Positions 43,759 through 52,718 of a stretch of DNA of 64,000 nucleotides are shown piece by piece (positions within the stretch are counted from its first letter, which is position 1; each line of letters starts with the position of its first letter). The stretch is taken from NCBI RefSeq assembly GCF_024158745.1, contig NZ_JAMZAW010000017.1:62001-126000 (forward strand). Direction: 5' to 3'. The translations under genes and the position numbers were made by a program. The notes under the pieces were generated by a model. The model saw only the letters and a list, made by a program, of their open reading frames with translations. It ran no database searches and was not told where the DNA came from. The stretch is from Paenibacillus tyrphae. GTDB lineage: Bacteria > Bacillota > Bacilli > Paenibacillales > NBRC-103111.

Positions 43759-43870
43759 ACGAGGAGATGCCTCCTGTCGATTTGCATGAATGCATGACCC
43801 ATTTCGGATACTACGACTATGTGTATTTTTCCAAAGACTTCATCTTGAACCACGCGAAGGAGGACAAGTC

Positions 43871-44233
43871 ATGATTAAGAAAATTGCAACGGCGGCCGTT
43901 TATGTAGAGGACCAGCAAAAAGCGAAAGCGTTCTGGACGGAGAAGGTCGGCTTCGAGGTCGTAGCCGAGCACCAAATGATGCCGGGAGCGAGCTGGCTGG
44001 AGGTTGCGCCGAAGGGAGCGGAATCCGCGCTGGTGCTGTATCCGAAAAGCATGATGAAAAACTGGGCCGAGCTGAAGCCGTCCATCGTATTCGTCTGCGA
44101 CGATGTCGAGAAGACGTACGAGACGATGAATGCGAACGGCGTCACCTTCGAAGGCGAGCTGCAAAAAATGCAATGGGGTACCTTCGCCACCTTCCTCGAC
44201 GAGGACGGCAATTCGTTCTTGATCAAAGGCTAG
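43871..44233 (+). CDS. VOC-family (glyoxalase/bleomycin-resistance-like) protein
   Basis: A 120-residue protein with two beta-alpha-beta-beta-beta modules. It starts IKKIATAAVYVEDQQKAKAFW, followed by KVGFEVVAEHQM and ends FLDEDGNSFLIKG. ATG 43871 has GAAGGAGGA upstream; the longer in-frame opening is not needed. Substrate unknown; such proteins serve as dioxygenases, thiol transferases or drug-binding proteins. It lies 112 bases after the MocR gene and ends at a terminator read on the other strand. Confidence 0.9.
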   Translation: MIKKIATAAVYVEDQQKAKAFWTEKVGFEVVAEHQMMPGASWLEVAPKGAESALVLYPKSMMKNWAELKPSIVFVCDDVEKTYETMNANGVTFEGELQKMQWGTFATFLDEDGNSFLIKG

Positions 44234-44276
44234 AAAAAAGAGACCGCCCAAACGCCGAAACGTTTGAGCGGTTCTC
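44234..44276 (-). terminator. Terminator of the metallophosphoesterase gene
   Basis: GAGACCGC (44240-44247) and GCGGTTCTC (44268-44276) with inner CAAACG/CGTTTG form the stem. On the minus strand it is followed by six T (complement of 44234-44239). Confidence 0.88.
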
Positions 44277-44322
44277 ACATCTATGGCCGGTCCGGCGGGC
44301 CGTACACGGACCGCCGCCGTTC

Positions 44323-46551
44323 TCATTTCCCCGCCGCATACTCGGCTACGACCGGGTCTGAATTCAGCCTCCCACTCACCGCCTTGATCACGAACCGGTA
44401 CGTTTGAGAAGGGTCCTTTTTCGCTACGGTATAGCTGTAGGTGGTCGTTCCGTCGGCATGACGGACTTTGGCCGTCCAATTCGGGCCCGCTGCATCATTT
44501 TGCTCGTAAATGCGGTAGCCCTCCACAGCCGGTCCCGTGCCCGGAGCGGTCCAAGTCAGCTTGACTTGCCCGTCCGCCGTCAGCGTCGCTTTGGCGTTTT
44601 CCACCTTGTTCGGCTTCGCGGCGCTTTTCTTAATGCTGTAGGCGTCGTATCGTTCCGTGCTTCCGCCCTTCGTCGTCGTATAAGCTTGGAAAGACAGCGT
44701 ATCGTCCTGGACGGTGACCCCGGTGAACATTTGCTTTTTCGGCTGGCCGGATACGGCCGCATACGGGAAATCTTGATCTTTGGGCTTATAAAATTTCGGG
44801 CCTGCCGTATTGCCTACGAAATAGACCGTCCCTTTCGGGTTCAAGACATGACCTTCGCCGTCCTTTGTCACTTCTTGAGGCTGACCGGCATACATTTGGT
44901 AGCTTCGGGTGTACGTATGGTCGTGTCCCGACAAGACGGCGTCGATACCCAGCTCATCGAACAGGGGCGCCAGATGCTCGCGGAAAAATTTGACGTCCGT
45001 GCTGCCGGAATGGCTGGCTACCGAATAAATCGACTTGTGGAACAAGACGATTTTCCACTTTTTATCGGTTTTGGCGACTTCGTTTCGAAGCCACTCCACC
45101 TGCTTCTTGAAGACGGGGTCGGAGCTGCCCGAATACTGCGTGTTGAACACCATGAAATGGGCCGGACCGTAGTCAAAAGCGTACACCGAGCCTTCCGGGG
45201 TGGCATCCGTTTGCGATTTGTTGGGCAGATGGAAGTGGTAGGCGTAGTTGTTGTAGTTTTGGGTTTCATGGTTGCCCAGAATCGGCATCAGCGGAATGCG
45301 GGATAAAATGTCCTTCGGCTCGTTCAACAGCCACATCCACTGCTCTTCCACATCGCCGTTGTCCACCAGATCGCCCGTATTGACGATGAATTTGGCATCC
45401 GGGAATTTTTGAACCCCTTGCTGAACCGTGTTTTTCCAGATCATGTAGTCGGCTTGCGTCTTGGCTTGAGAGTCCGTCGTATACAAGAAGGTAAAGCCGT
45501 TGTCGCTTGCAGGCTCCGTCGTAAACGTGCCGATCTCGCTCCAGTTGCCCGCCGTTCCGTCGCCCAGACGGTAAGCATAGGCGGTGCCGGGCTTCAAGCC
45601 ATCGGCGATTGCTTTGTGACTGGAAAAGCTCGTGGACTTATGGTTGGATTTATCCGCCAGCGTCAAATATACGCTGATGATTTGCGAAGTGCCTTGATAC
45701 GTTTGGACTCCCGTGGACGGAAACGAATTTCCGTTGAGCTTCGAGGCTTCCACGACCTGCAATTGGGTGCCGGTAATCTTGTCCGATGTGTACCAGGCGA
45801 ACGCCATGCTGGTTTTCGGATCGTCGTAATAAGTCAGCGCGATCGCCGTCGGCTTGCCGCTCTGCGGATTTCCGCCGTTGCCCGAATCGTCGGGATTCGC
45901 AACGAGCTTCATATCCCAATACAGGTCGGAGCTGCCCGCGCTTCCCTGATGCACCTCGGCCGCGAGTACGTTCGCGCCGTCGCGGAGCTTGCTTTTCAGA
46001 ACGGCGGTCAGGTCGGCCGTTACGGTCCGGGGATCGCTTTTCGACTCGGAGGCCAGCGTAGCGTAGCGAATGTCCCCTTCCGGCATATTGAAGCGGTACG
46101 CCTCTTCGCCGTTGACATAGAGCACGACGCCGTCGTCCACCCCGAAGGTGCCTTGGATCTGCTGATAATCGCTTACTTTGGCCGCATGAACTGTAGTGTG
46201 AAAATACGTGGTCGGGTATTTCTTTTTGGAGTCCGGACCATAGCTGACGGCGGTCTTCACGGAGCCGAACTCCGAAGTTGCAGTGTCCGCCGGATAACCG
46301 AAAGGCGCTTGTCCGGAGCTCCAGGCGGAGTCGTCGTAGGGAACGTTCTTCCAATCGCCGCCCAAATCTTTCCCTCTGTCAAAATAGCGCCATGTGGCGT
46401 TTCCGGCTAGCAATGTGGCGGGACCGGCGGAAGGCGCCGCTGAGCCTTCGGATTCATCCGCCAAGGTCGCTCCCCCTGTAAGCAGCAGCTGGAACACCAG
46501 AAGCAGAGACAATACTATCGGCCATCGTTTTCGCTTCAACCCTCTGTTCAT
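44323..46551 (-). CDS. Secreted purple-acid-phosphatase-type metallophosphoesterase with FN3
   Basis: A 742-residue secreted enzyme. The signal peptide runs to about residue 40 (LLTGGATLADE). A beta-sandwich domain follows (about 45-215, WRYFDRGKDLGGDWKNVPYD, in part). Then a purple-acid-phosphatase N-terminal-type domain (about 225-345, IALTYYDDPKTSMAFAWYT), the catalytic domain (about 350-640) with NTGDLVDNGDVE, LGNHETQNYN, GHDHTYTRSYQM, and a C-terminal FN3-like domain. ATG 46551 has GGAG nine bases upstream, with an ATG at 46572 as a poorer choice. It probably frees phosphate from organic esters outside the cell. Confidence 0.92.
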   Translation of the reverse strand: MNRGLKRKRWPIVLSLLLVFQLLLTGGATLADESEGSAAPSAGPATLLAGNATWRYFDRGKDLGGDWKNVPYDDSAWSSGQAPFGYPADTATSEFGSVKTAVSYGPDSKKKYPTTYFHTTVHAAKVSDYQQIQGTFGVDDGVVLYVNGEEAYRFNMPEGDIRYATLASESKSDPRTVTADLTAVLKSKLRDGANVLAAEVHQGSAGSSDLYWDMKLVANPDDSGNGGNPQSGKPTAIALTYYDDPKTSMAFAWYTSDKITGTQLQVVEASKLNGNSFPSTGVQTYQGTSQIISVYLTLADKSNHKSTSFSSHKAIADGLKPGTAYAYRLGDGTAGNWSEIGTFTTEPASDNGFTFLYTTDSQAKTQADYMIWKNTVQQGVQKFPDAKFIVNTGDLVDNGDVEEQWMWLLNEPKDILSRIPLMPILGNHETQNYNNYAYHFHLPNKSQTDATPEGSVYAFDYGPAHFMVFNTQYSGSSDPVFKKQVEWLRNEVAKTDKKWKIVLFHKSIYSVASHSGSTDVKFFREHLAPLFDELGIDAVLSGHDHTYTRSYQMYAGQPQEVTKDGEGHVLNPKGTVYFVGNTAGPKFYKPKDQDFPYAAVSGQPKKQMFTGVTVQDDTLSFQAYTTTKGGSTERYDAYSIKKSAAKPNKVENAKATLTADGQVKLTWTAPGTGPAVEGYRIYEQNDAAGPNWTAKVRHADGTTTYSYTVAKKDPSQTYRFVIKAVSGRLNSDPVVAEYAAGK

Positions 46552-46680
46552 CAACTTCACTCCAATCTTCATAAATGAAGTAGTTAACCGTCGATCAAAT
46601 CAATTCGTGCGCCCTCCCTCCTCGTCCCATAAAATCCCACTATATGGAAAACAAAACCATTGTAGCTTTCATTGCGAAAA

Positions 46681-46710
46681 ATTTCAATATGGAATAATCC
46701 CATATGAAAT
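46681..46710. promoter_or_regulatory. Palindrome upstream of the metallophosphoesterase gene
   Basis: ATTTCAATATGG (46681-46692) and CCCATATGAAAT (46699-46710) form an almost perfect inverted repeat, 130 bases before the start codon. A related half, CTATATGGAAAAC, lies at about 46642-46654. It looks like an operator, but I cannot name the regulator. Confidence 0.45.
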
Positions 46711-46735
46711 TAATCCACCTGCCACTTCCAAAGAG

Positions 46736-46784
46736 AAAAAGGGACTGTTCCATACGCCTCAAGCCAAGCGTGCGGAATGTCCCC
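46736..46784 (-). terminator. Terminator of the hut genes
   Basis: On the minus strand GGGGAC-TTCC (complement of 46774-46784) pairs with GGAA-GTCCC (complement of 46741-46751), followed by TTTTTCTC. It lies about 38 bases after the hutI stop. Confidence 0.75.
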
Positions 46785-46822
46785 ATTGTATTGGAATTGT
46801 GAAACGTCTTCGTCCGGCCCGG

Positions 46823-48106
46823 CTAGTACGCCAACCGTCCATCCCGGACGACGACTTTCCCGCCTTTGACAACCGTATCCACGTGGTTGATGCCGAAGTG
46901 ATATGGCACATACGCCAAATTGACTGCGTCGAAAATGACCAGATCGGCCTGCTTGCCCACCTCCAGGCTGCCGACCCGGTCGCCGCGCCTAATGGCGTGC
47001 GCCGCGTTGACGGTCACGGCCGTCAGCACTTCTTCCGGCGTTAGCCCGAGGTTCAGGCAGCCGAGCGTCATAACGAGCTGGATCGACTCCGTCGGCGAGC
47101 TGCCGGGGTTGTAGTCGGTCGACAGCGCCACGGCGAGGCCTAGCTCGATCATGCGGCGCGCACGGGCATGCTGCTTCAGCCGCAGGTTGAACGAGGTCGC
47201 CGGTAAGCAGACGGCGATCACGCCCGCATCGCGCATCGCCTCGAACCCGGCGTCGGTCGCGGCCAGCAGATGCTCGGCCGAGATGCAGCCGAGCTTGCCC
47301 GCAAGCTCCGCGCCGCCGAGCGGCTCGATCTCGTCGGCGTGGATTTTTAAACCGAAGCCGAGCGCCTTGGCCGCCGCAAGAATCTCCTCGGACTCTTCGG
47401 GCGAGAACACGCCGTGCTCGCAGAACACGTCGCAGAATTCAGCCAGTCCGAGACGCTTCACCTCCGGCAGCATTTCGCGGATCACGAGCTTCACGTAATC
47501 GGCCGAGCGGCTCTTGTATTCCTCGGGCACCATGTGCGCGCCCATGAACGTCGAGACGAGCTCGACCGGATGCGCTTCGTTCAGCCGCTTCGTCACCCGA
47601 AGCTGCTTCAGCTCGTCCTCCAGCGTAAGGCCGTAGCCGCTTTTCGCCTCGCACGTCGTCACGCCCTGCAGCAGCAGCGTATCGAGGCTGCGCTTCGCCT
47701 TGGCGTACAGCCCGTCCTCCGACGCCCCCCGCGTGGCGCGGACCGTGCTCAGAATGCCGCCGCCCTGCGCCAAAATTTCCAAATACGTCGCGCCCTGCAG
47801 CTTCATCGCCAGCTCGTGCTCGCGCGAGCCGCCATGCACCAGATGCGTGTGCGGGTCGACCAGCCCCGGTGTCACCAAGCGGCCGCCGGCGTCAAGCTCC
47901 TGCGCGACCGGCAGGCCCGCGATCTGCGCGCGCACGTCTGCTTCGAGGCCGGCAGCGACTACGACGCCATCGCGTACAGCTACGGCGCCCCCTTTTACAA
48001 CAGGCACGTCCGCCATCCGGCTGCCTGTGCGCGGCCCCGCTTCCCCTGCCATCGTAATCAGCTCGCCGATATTGTGCACGAGCAAATCGATCCGTTGTTG
48101 TTCCAT
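46823..48106 (-). CDS. hutI: Imidazolonepropionase
   Basis: A 427-residue amidohydrolase that opens imidazolonepropionate to formiminoglutamate, step three of histidine breakdown. The metal motif is LVDPHTHLVHGGSREHE; other conserved parts are CEAKSGYGLTLEDELKQL and ALSTDYNPGSSPTESIQ. The length is normal. The start is followed by LLVHNIGELITM, typical of HutI. A ribosome site GGTGATGGAAG lies upstream. It is the third hut gene after hutG and hutU. Confidence 0.96.
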   Translation of the reverse strand: MEQQRIDLLVHNIGELITMAGEAGPRTGSRMADVPVVKGGAVAVRDGVVVAAGLEADVRAQIAGLPVAQELDAGGRLVTPGLVDPHTHLVHGGSREHELAMKLQGATYLEILAQGGGILSTVRATRGASEDGLYAKAKRSLDTLLLQGVTTCEAKSGYGLTLEDELKQLRVTKRLNEAHPVELVSTFMGAHMVPEEYKSRSADYVKLVIREMLPEVKRLGLAEFCDVFCEHGVFSPEESEEILAAAKALGFGLKIHADEIEPLGGAELAGKLGCISAEHLLAATDAGFEAMRDAGVIAVCLPATSFNLRLKQHARARRMIELGLAVALSTDYNPGSSPTESIQLVMTLGCLNLGLTPEEVLTAVTVNAAHAIRRGDRVGSLEVGKQADLVIFDAVNLAYVPYHFGINHVDTVVKGGKVVVRDGRLAY

Positions 48107-48234
48107 CTTCCATCACCTCAACAAAGTCGTCCGCCCCGACATCGTTCGGGCCGGACGGATTATGGCAGCATGCGGCGAACCGCAGCTAGAATGCTTTATT
48201 CAACCGGCTCGCTCGAAGCGCCAGCCGCGCCTTC

Positions 48235-49893
48235 TTAAATGCCCAGCATCGGGACGCGAACGCCGCGTTCTTTGGCCGTCTGAACCGCCAGCTCGTAGCC
48301 TGCGTCCGCATGACGGATAACTCCCATGCCCGGGTCCGTGTTCAGCACGCGGGACAGCCGCTCTTCCGCTTCCTGGGAGCCGTCCGCAACAACGACCATA
48401 CCGGCGTGGAGCGAATAGCCCATTCCGACGCCGCCGCCGTGATGTACCGAGACCCAGCTTGCGCCGGACGCCGTGTTCACGAGCGCGTTCAGGATCGCCC
48501 AGTCGCCGACCACGTCGCTGCCGTCCTTCATCGCTTCCGTCTCACGGTTCGGCGAGGCGACGGAGCCGCAGTCGAGGTGGTCGCGGCCGATGACGATCGG
48601 CGCGGACAGCTCGCCGCTGCGCACCATTTCGTTGATCGCGAGCCCCATCTTCACGCGCTCGCCGTAGCCGAGCCAGCAGATCCGCGATGGCAAGCCCTGG
48701 AAAGCCACTTTCTCCCGCGCCATTTCGATCCAGCGGCGCAGGTGCTCATTTTCCGGGAACAGCTTCAGCACAAGCTCGTCGGTCTTGTAGATGTCCTCCG
48801 GATCGCCGGACAGCGCGGCCCAGCGGAACGGCCCTTTGCCTTCGCAGAACAGCGGGCGGATGTACGCCGGCACGAAGCCCGGGAAGTTGAACGCGTCCTT
48901 CACGCCTTCATCCAAAGCGACCTGACGGATGTTGTTGCCGTAGTCGAACACGACGGAGCCCAGCTTTTGCAGGTCGAGCATCGCCTGCACATGCGCCGCC
49001 ATCGACTGCTTCGACAAGCGGACGTATTCCGCCGGGTTGCTCGTGCGCAGCGCCGCCGCCGCTTCCAGCGAATAGCCCACAGGCACGTAGCCATTCAGCG
49101 GATCGTGCGCCGACGTCTGGTCGGTGACGAAATCCGGCACGATGCCGCGGCGCACGAATTCCGGGAAAATTTCCGCCGCGTTGCCGACCAGCCCGATCGA
49201 GAGCGGACGGCCCTGCTCCTGCGCCTCGCGCGCCAGCTTGAGCGCTTCGTCCAGATCGTGCACCATCACGTCGCAGTAGCGCGTATCGATCCGGCGCTGA
49301 ATGCGCGTCGCGTCGACGTCTACGCCGATGACGACGCCTTCGTTCATCGTGACGGCCAGCGGCTGCGCCCCGCCCATGCCGCCGAGACCCGCGGTCAGCG
49401 TCAGCGTCCCGCGCAGCGTACCGTTCGCATGCTGACGCGCCGCTTCGGCGAACGTTTCGTACGTGCCCTGCAGAATGCCCTGCGTGCCGATGTAAATCCA
49501 GCTGCCCGCCGTCATTTGCCCGTACATCATCAGCCCTTTTTTATCCAGCTCATGGAACGTATCCCAGTTCGCAAACGCAGGCACGATCACGGAGTTGGAG
49601 ATGAGCACGCGCGGCGCTTGGCTGTGGGTTTTGAAAATGCCGACCGGCTTGCCGGACTGCACGAGCAGCGTTTCGTCCGCTTCGAGCTCCGTCAGGCACT
49701 CGACGATTTTATCGTACGCTTCCCAGTTGCGGGCCGCCTTGCCGATCCCGCCGTAAACGACGAGATCCTCCGGCCGCTCGGCGACCTCCGGGTCCAGGTT
49801 GTTCATCAGCATGCGCAGCACCGCTTCCTGCTGCCATCCTTTGGCCGTCAGCTTCGTGCCTCGCGGCGCGCGAATCGTACGTTTATTTTCCAT
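48235..49893 (-). CDS. hutU: Urocanate hydratase
   Basis: A 552-residue enzyme that adds water to urocanate to give imidazolonepropionate. The tightly bound NAD site reads [18 protein letters not shown]; other conserved blocks are [26 protein letters not shown] and [19 protein letters not shown] (all present in full). ATG 49893 is preceded by AAGGGGAGAG; a 30-codon longer frame has no support. It lies after a 255-base spacer that holds two long hairpins and may be controlled there. Confidence 0.97.
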   Translation of the reverse strand: MENKRTIRAPRGTKLTAKGWQQEAVLRMLMNNLDPEVAERPEDLVVYGGIGKAARNWEAYDKIVECLTELEADETLLVQSGKPVGIFKTHSQAPRVLISNSVIVPAFANWDTFHELDKKGLMMYGQMTAGSWIYIGTQGILQGTYETFAEAARQHANGTLRGTLTLTAGLGGMGGAQPLAVTMNEGVVIGVDVDATRIQRRIDTRYCDVMVHDLDEALKLAREAQEQGRPLSIGLVGNAAEIFPEFVRRGIVPDFVTDQTSAHDPLNGYVPVGYSLEAAAALRTSNPAEYVRLSKQSMAAHVQAMLDLQKLGSVVFDYGNNIRQVALDEGVKDAFNFPGFVPAYIRPLFCEGKGPFRWAALSGDPEDIYKTDELVLKLFPENEHLRRWIEMAREKVAFQGLPSRICWLGYGERVKMGLAINEMVRSGELSAPIVIGRDHLDCGSVASPNRETEAMKDGSDVVGDWAILNALVNTASGASWVSVHHGGGVGMGYSLHAGMVVVADGSQEAEERLSRVLNTDPGMGVIRHADAGYELAVQTAKERGVRVPMLGI

Positions 49894-49963
49894 CGTTATC
49901 TCTCCCCTTGGGTTTAAAAGTGAGGCGCTACACAGACAGATCATTCTTCCGATCGCTGCTCCA

Positions 49964-50100
49964 CCCCGTAAAGTGAAGATCATTCGAAGAAGCTGATCAG
50001 AGTACTTTACGGGGACCCCGGATCCGGATTTCTGGATTATATAACCCCCTTAAGGGTTGAAATCCGGAGACAAAGGCGAACACTAGCGTTTCTCCAGAAC
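49964..50100 (-). repeat. Two tandem long hairpins in the hutG-hutU spacer, related to the palindromic repeat core
   Basis: First hairpin: CCCCGTAAAGT (49964-49974) against ACTTTACGGGG (50004-50014). Second: CCGGATTT (50024-50031) against AAATCCGG (50060-50067), with AACCCCCTTAAGGGTT in the loop. On the minus strand the segment 50064-50083 reads GTGTTCGCCTTTGTCTCCGG, close to CGATCGCCTTTGTCTGCGGG of the element at 4341-4360. The outer arms of that element are missing here. It is transcribed as the hutU leader and could act on readthrough or RNA stability. Confidence 0.65.
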
Positions 50101-50148
50101 GATTCTGCCCGCTCCGCTAACTTTTTCACTGAATTTATACAACCTTGG

Positions 50149-51117
50149 CTAATCGCGCTTCATCGTGCCGGCCAGAAAGTTAAGAATGACGTGCAGCGCT
50201 GTGCGCACGGTCGCCCGGCGCGGGTCTTGCATCGGATCGACGCAGACGATATCGAAGCCCTTCACCTTCGGATGGCGGCCGAGCATGAACACCGCCTCCA
50301 GCAGCTGCCAGCTCGTCATCCCGGCAGGCACCATCGCGGGAACACCCGGCGCGTAGGCCTGATCGAGCACATCCATATCCACCGTGACGTAGATGGCGTC
50401 CGTGCCGCTGCCGGCCACTTCAAGCGCCTGAACGACGAACTTCTCCACGCCCTCCAGCGCGACCTGCCGCGCCGTAAACTGCGTAATTCCCTGCTCCCGC
50501 GCATAATCGCGGTACGGCTTCGAATTCGCGAAGCTGTGCAGGCCGATCTGCGCGATATGCTTGCCTTCCACGGCACCGGATTCGATCAGCCCGCGGATCG
50601 GCGTGCCGTTGGACGGTCCGCCGTCCTGCAGGTTGCGCACGTCCATATGCGAATCGATCTGGACGATGCCGACAGGCCCGCCGATTTTGTTCCGGAACGC
50701 CTTGACGGACGGGCACGTGATCGAATGATCGCCCCCGGCGATAATCGGGAACAGCTCCGGCAGTGCCTCGTACACGTTCGTCAGCCCCTGCTCGATGTTC
50801 GCATGGCAGCGCAGCAGGTCGGTAACGTGCATTTGAATATCGCCGAGGTCGCGGGCGTTCAGCTCCTGCAGATCGACGTCGTGGTCGATGCTGTACGTCG
50901 TCACGTTCGCGAACAGCTCGCGCAGCGCGTTCGGCGTCATCGACGCGGCGGAGACGCTAATCGACGTCTTGGACAGCGGCACCCCGATGAAGCCGAAGTC
51001 GACCGGCGCTTCCCCGTCCCACGGCGTGAGCCACTGGGCCACCTTCGTCTCGAACCGGTCGCGCCAGTTCGACCGCCGCGCCAGCTCCGGCGGGTTTAAC
51101 AGATCAATCGTTTTCAC
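50149..51117 (-). CDS. hutG: Formimidoylglutamase
   Basis: A 322-residue arginase-superfamily enzyme that splits formiminoglutamate to glutamate and formamide, the last step of the pathway. Binuclear manganese ligands are in IIAGGDHSITCP, VQIDSHMDVRN and YVTVDMDVLDQAYAPG. The agmatinase branch is the alternative, but linkage to hutU and hutI and the start FLEXIBLE pattern NPPELARRSNWRDRFETKV (HutG-like) decide it. It is first of the three hut genes. No histidase gene (hutH) is found nearby. Confidence 0.92.
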   Translation of the reverse strand: MKTIDLLNPPELARRSNWRDRFETKVAQWLTPWDGEAPVDFGFIGVPLSKTSISVSAASMTPNALRELFANVTTYSIDHDVDLQELNARDLGDIQMHVTDLLRCHANIEQGLTNVYEALPELFPIIAGGDHSITCPSVKAFRNKIGGPVGIVQIDSHMDVRNLQDGGPSNGTPIRGLIESGAVEGKHIAQIGLHSFANSKPYRDYAREQGITQFTARQVALEGVEKFVVQALEVAGSGTDAIYVTVDMDVLDQAYAPGVPAMVPAGMTSWQLLEAVFMLGRHPKVKGFDIVCVDPMQDPRRATVRTALHVILNFLAGTMKRD

Positions 51118-51232
51118 GCATAAGCCTCCTTTTGCCTTAACGCGGATTCCGATCGGCGTCCTTGCCGCCGAAGAACCCGCCGCTTAACCTCCTGTATGAT
51201 TAACGGCGAAGTAAGATTAGCCGCCTTAACCG

Positions 51233-51937
51233 TTAATGGCCCAAATAAGCCTGCTTGACGACATCCTGCGAACGCAGATTGTCGGCGGTGTCGTGATGGC
51301 TGATCTCGCCGTGCTCCAGCACGTAGCCGCGGTCCGCCACCGACAGCGCCATCGCCGCGTTCTGCTCGATCAGCAGAATCGTCAGCCCCTGGCGCTTGAT
51401 CGTCCTGATCGTCTCGAAGATTCCTTTGACGACGATCGGGGCCAGTCCCATCGACGGCTCGTCGAGGATGAGCAGCTTCGGCTTCGCCATCAGCGCCCGC
51501 CCGATCGCGAGCATCTGCTGCTCGCCGCCGCTCATCGTGCCGCCGAGCTGAGTCCGTCGCTCCGCCAGCCGCGGAAACATCGCATAGATGGCGTCCATCT
51601 CCTGCTTCAGCTCGCCCTTGCCCGATTTCCGCGAATAAGTGCCCATATGGAGATTTTGCTCCACGGTCAGCTTCGGAAAAATGCGCCGGCCTTCGGCCAC
51701 CATCACGATGCCTGCCTCCACAAGTTTATGCGTCGGCTGGCCGATGATGTCTTTGCCCTGATACAGAATGGAGCCCTTCGAAGGGATGACACCGCAAATG
51801 GCGTTCACGGTCGTCGTTTTCCCCGCGCCGTTTGAGCCGATCAGCGTCACCACCTCGCCCTGCTTCACCTCCAAAGACAAGTTCCTCACGGCGTGAATGC
51901 TGCCGTACGATACGTTCAAATTGCGGATCTCAAGCAA
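51233..51937 (-). CDS. livF: Branched-chain-type amino acid ABC transporter ATPase LivF
   Basis: A 234-residue ATPase with Walker A IGSNGAGKTTT, signature MSGGEQQMLAIGRAL and Walker B LLILDEPSMGL. The short length and the EPSMGLAP ending of Walker B mark the LivF side. It overlaps livG by eight bases and is the last gene of the operon. It powers uptake through LivH/LivM. A weak inverted repeat TTAACGG/CCGTTAA lies right after the stop. Confidence 0.95.
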   Translation of the reverse strand: MLEIRNLNVSYGSIHAVRNLSLEVKQGEVVTLIGSNGAGKTTTVNAICGVIPSKGSILYQGKDIIGQPTHKLVEAGIVMVAEGRRIFPKLTVEQNLHMGTYSRKSGKGELKQEMDAIYAMFPRLAERRTQLGGTMSGGEQQMLAIGRALMAKPKLLILDEPSMGLAPIVVKGIFETIRTIKRQGLTILLIEQNAAMALSVADRGYVLEHGEISHHDTADNLRSQDVVKQAYLGH

Positions 51938-52718
51938 CGGGAATCCCCTCCTCGCTCTCCGTCTTGCCGATGTACGCCTCGATGACCGCCGGGCTGTTCA
52001 TGATCTCGTGCGGGTCGCCGTCGGCGATCTTCTCGCCGTGGTCGAGCACCGCCACCCGATCGCACAGCTTGCACACCATGCCGACGTTGTGCTCGATCAG
52101 AATCAGCGTCGTCCCGCTGCCGCGAATCGTGCGAATCAGCGCTTCCATCTCGTGGACCTCCTGCCCGTTCATCCCGGCTGTCGGTTCGTCGAGCAGCAGC
52201 AGCTTGGGGCCGGAAACGAGCGCCCGGGCGATTTCCACCCGCCGCTGGTTGCCGTACGACAGGCTGCCCGCCTGCTCCTGCTCGAAGCCCCGCAGCCCGA
52301 CAAGCTCCAGCACCCGCAAGCTCGCCTCCGTCACCTCGTGCTCCTCCCGCTTGGCGGAGCCGAGGCCGAGAATCGCCGACCAGAGACCGGACCGCGTGCG
52401 GCCGAACATGCCGACCTTGACATTTTCCAGCACCGTCTCGTCCTTCAGCAGCCGGATGTTCTGGAACGTCCGCGTCATTCCTTGCTGCGCGATGCGGAAC
52501 GGCTTCAGGCCTTGGATCGGCCTGCCTTCGAACGTGATGGACCCTTCGTTCGGCTGATACAGACCGGTCAAAATATTGAAGAACGTCGTCTTCCCGGCGC
52601 CGTTCGGGCCGATCAAGCCCAATATCTCGCCCTGCTTCACCTCCAGGCTGACTCCGCTGACGGCGGTCAGGCCGCCGAACCGTTTCGTAATGCCTTCCAC
52701 CTTAAGCACGGCCGCCAC
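51930..52718 (-). CDS. livG: Branched-chain-type amino acid ABC transporter ATPase LivG
   Basis: A 262-residue ATPase with Walker A IGPNGAGKTTFFN, signature LSYGNQRRVEIARAL and Walker B LLLLDEPTAGMNGQE. The LSYG form and the C-terminal BCA region (DPHEIMNSPAVIEAYIG) are typical of LivG. It overlaps livM by 17 bases. Confidence 0.95.
   Translation of the reverse strand: MAAVLKVEGITKRFGGLTAVSGVSLEVKQGEILGLIGPNGAGKTTFFNILTGLYQPNEGSITFEGRPIQGLKPFRIAQQGMTRTFQNIRLLKDETVLENVKVGMFGRTRSGLWSAILGLGSAKREEHEVTEASLRVLELVGLRGFEQEQAGSLSYGNQRRVEIARALVSGPKLLLLDEPTAGMNGQEVHEMEALIRTIRGSGTTLILIEHNVGMVCKLCDRVAVLDHGEKIADGDPHEIMNSPAVIEAYIGKTESEEGIPVA

Noticed and set aside
43760-43790. Small hairpin after the MocR gene
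   Set aside because: GAGGAG/CTCCTC pairing is short and lacks a T run, so it is not called as a terminator.
48310-49917. A 535-codon frame opposite hutU
   Set aside because: hutU is unmistakable on the minus strand; the antisense frame has no start signal or family pattern.
51199-51240. Inverted repeat TTAACGG/CCGTTAA after livF as a terminator
   Set aside because: Only seven base pairs, long loop and no T run; readthrough from livF into hutG remains possible.
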